From positions 1,178,001 to 1,242,000 of the forward strand of contig NC_009706.1 of assembly GCF_000016505.1 (NCBI RefSeq): DNA of 64,000 nucleotides, in the 5' to 3' direction. The notes below the pieces were generated by a model. The model saw only the letters and a list, made by a program, of their open reading frames with translations. It did not search any database and was not told the origin of the DNA. A program made the translations under genes and the position numbers. Source of the DNA: Clostridium kluyveri DSM 555 (GTDB lineage Bacteria; Bacillota; Clostridia; Clostridiales; Clostridiaceae). Numbering within the stretch: the first letter of the stretch is position 1; each line of letters starts with the position of its first letter. This document shows, one piece after another, positions 63,834-64,000 of this stretch.

Positions 63834-64000
63834 ATGTTGATAACTGCTGGAGAAATAACAAATAAAGAATTTAAAAAAAGTCTTAGAGGATATAATATAG
63901 ACGAAGTAGATGAATTTTTGGATAAAATAGCAGAGTCTTATGAAGCTATGTGTAAAGAAAATTCTCTCTTAAAAGAAAAGCTTCAGCTTATGGAAGATAA
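63834..64000 (+). CDS. divIVA: DivIVA (5' part, runs off the window)
   Basis: Fifty-five codons are present, starting MLITAGEITNKEFKKSLRGYNIDEVDEFLDKI and moving into a coiled coil. The GYNIDEVDEFLD motif is the DivIVA/GpsB membrane-curvature domain. TGAGGTG precedes the ATG, 13 bases after ylmH. DivIVA marks cell poles and septa. The C-terminal part lies outside the window. Confidence 0.93.
   Translation, partial: MLITAGEITNKEFKKSLRGYNIDEVDEFLDKIAESYEAMCKENSLLKEKLQLMED

Overview
The window is low-GC, AT-rich chromosomal DNA from an anaerobic, flagellated Firmicute. I read it as Clostridium sensu stricto, in the neighbourhood of C. kluyveri or C. ljungdahlii. This rests on strong AGGAGG-type ribosome binding sites, many TTG and GTG starts, a fused FliR-FlhB protein, Clostridium-type hypothetical families (DUF3867, TIGR04076, DUF6440), and a division/peptidoglycan cluster followed by ylmE-sepF-ylmG-ylmH-divIVA. 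The species is an impression from memory, not a search result. I found no rRNA, tRNA, CRISPR, prophage or intact insertion sequence.

Layout. (1) 1-8,340 is a loose accessory region: small conserved hypotheticals, a calcium-binding repeat protein, a gene with an apparent AUA start (3152-3676, minus), a short soluble chemotaxis-type signalling protein, a YyaL/DUF255 thioredoxin-fold gene split by an apparent 20-base insertion beside its CHWC motif, and a Met-rich small protein with a long leader. (2) 8,429-12,970 is a five-gene operon behind a consensus promoter with a near-perfect Fur box. It encodes four proteins carrying HMA-like domains (three with an [ML]PGRxR motif), one of them a P1B-type ATPase whose CPC transport motif reads YSC, plus a small membrane-anchored protein. 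It looks like a ferrosome-type (fez) iron-compartment operon and is the most interesting system here. (3) 13,216-16,687 holds mgtC-like, dut, a minus-strand metallo-hydrolase, a VOC-fold protein, a short SSB and a hypothetical protein.

(4) 16,738-39,620 is a flagellin-like gene followed by one long flagellar operon: flgB-flgC-fliE-fliF-fliG-fliH-fliI-fliJ-fliK-flgD-(remnant)-flgE-flbD-fliL-fliO-fliP-fliQ-fliR/flhB-flhA-flhF-flhG-fliA-swrB-like-(AUU-start small gene)-flgF-flgG. It builds rod, MS ring, export gate and ATPase, hook, placement GTPases and the motility sigma factor. Stators (motAB) and the C-ring genes fliM/fliN are not in it. A Tyr/Met-rich acidic protein with a possible sporulation promoter and a PilZ c-di-GMP effector follow.

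(5) 41,044-49,786 holds a CBS-DRTGG manganese pyrophosphatase, a P2-type calcium ATPase, a hypothetical protein, a Lon-like protease whose ATPase motifs are degenerate, and the YchF GTPase. (6) 50,046-64,000 is the division and cell-wall cluster: rsmH, ftsL-like, class B PBP (SpoVD/FtsI), murE, murF, mraY, ftsW/spoVE, ftsQ/divIB, a DUF881-sbp-DUF881 trio, ylmE, sepF, ylmG, ylmH and the start of divIVA, which runs off the end. murD, murG, ftsA and ftsZ are absent from this stretch.

Start sites were chosen by ribosome-binding-site spacing and often lie downstream of the longest reading frame. Family names come from motif recognition; no database search was possible.
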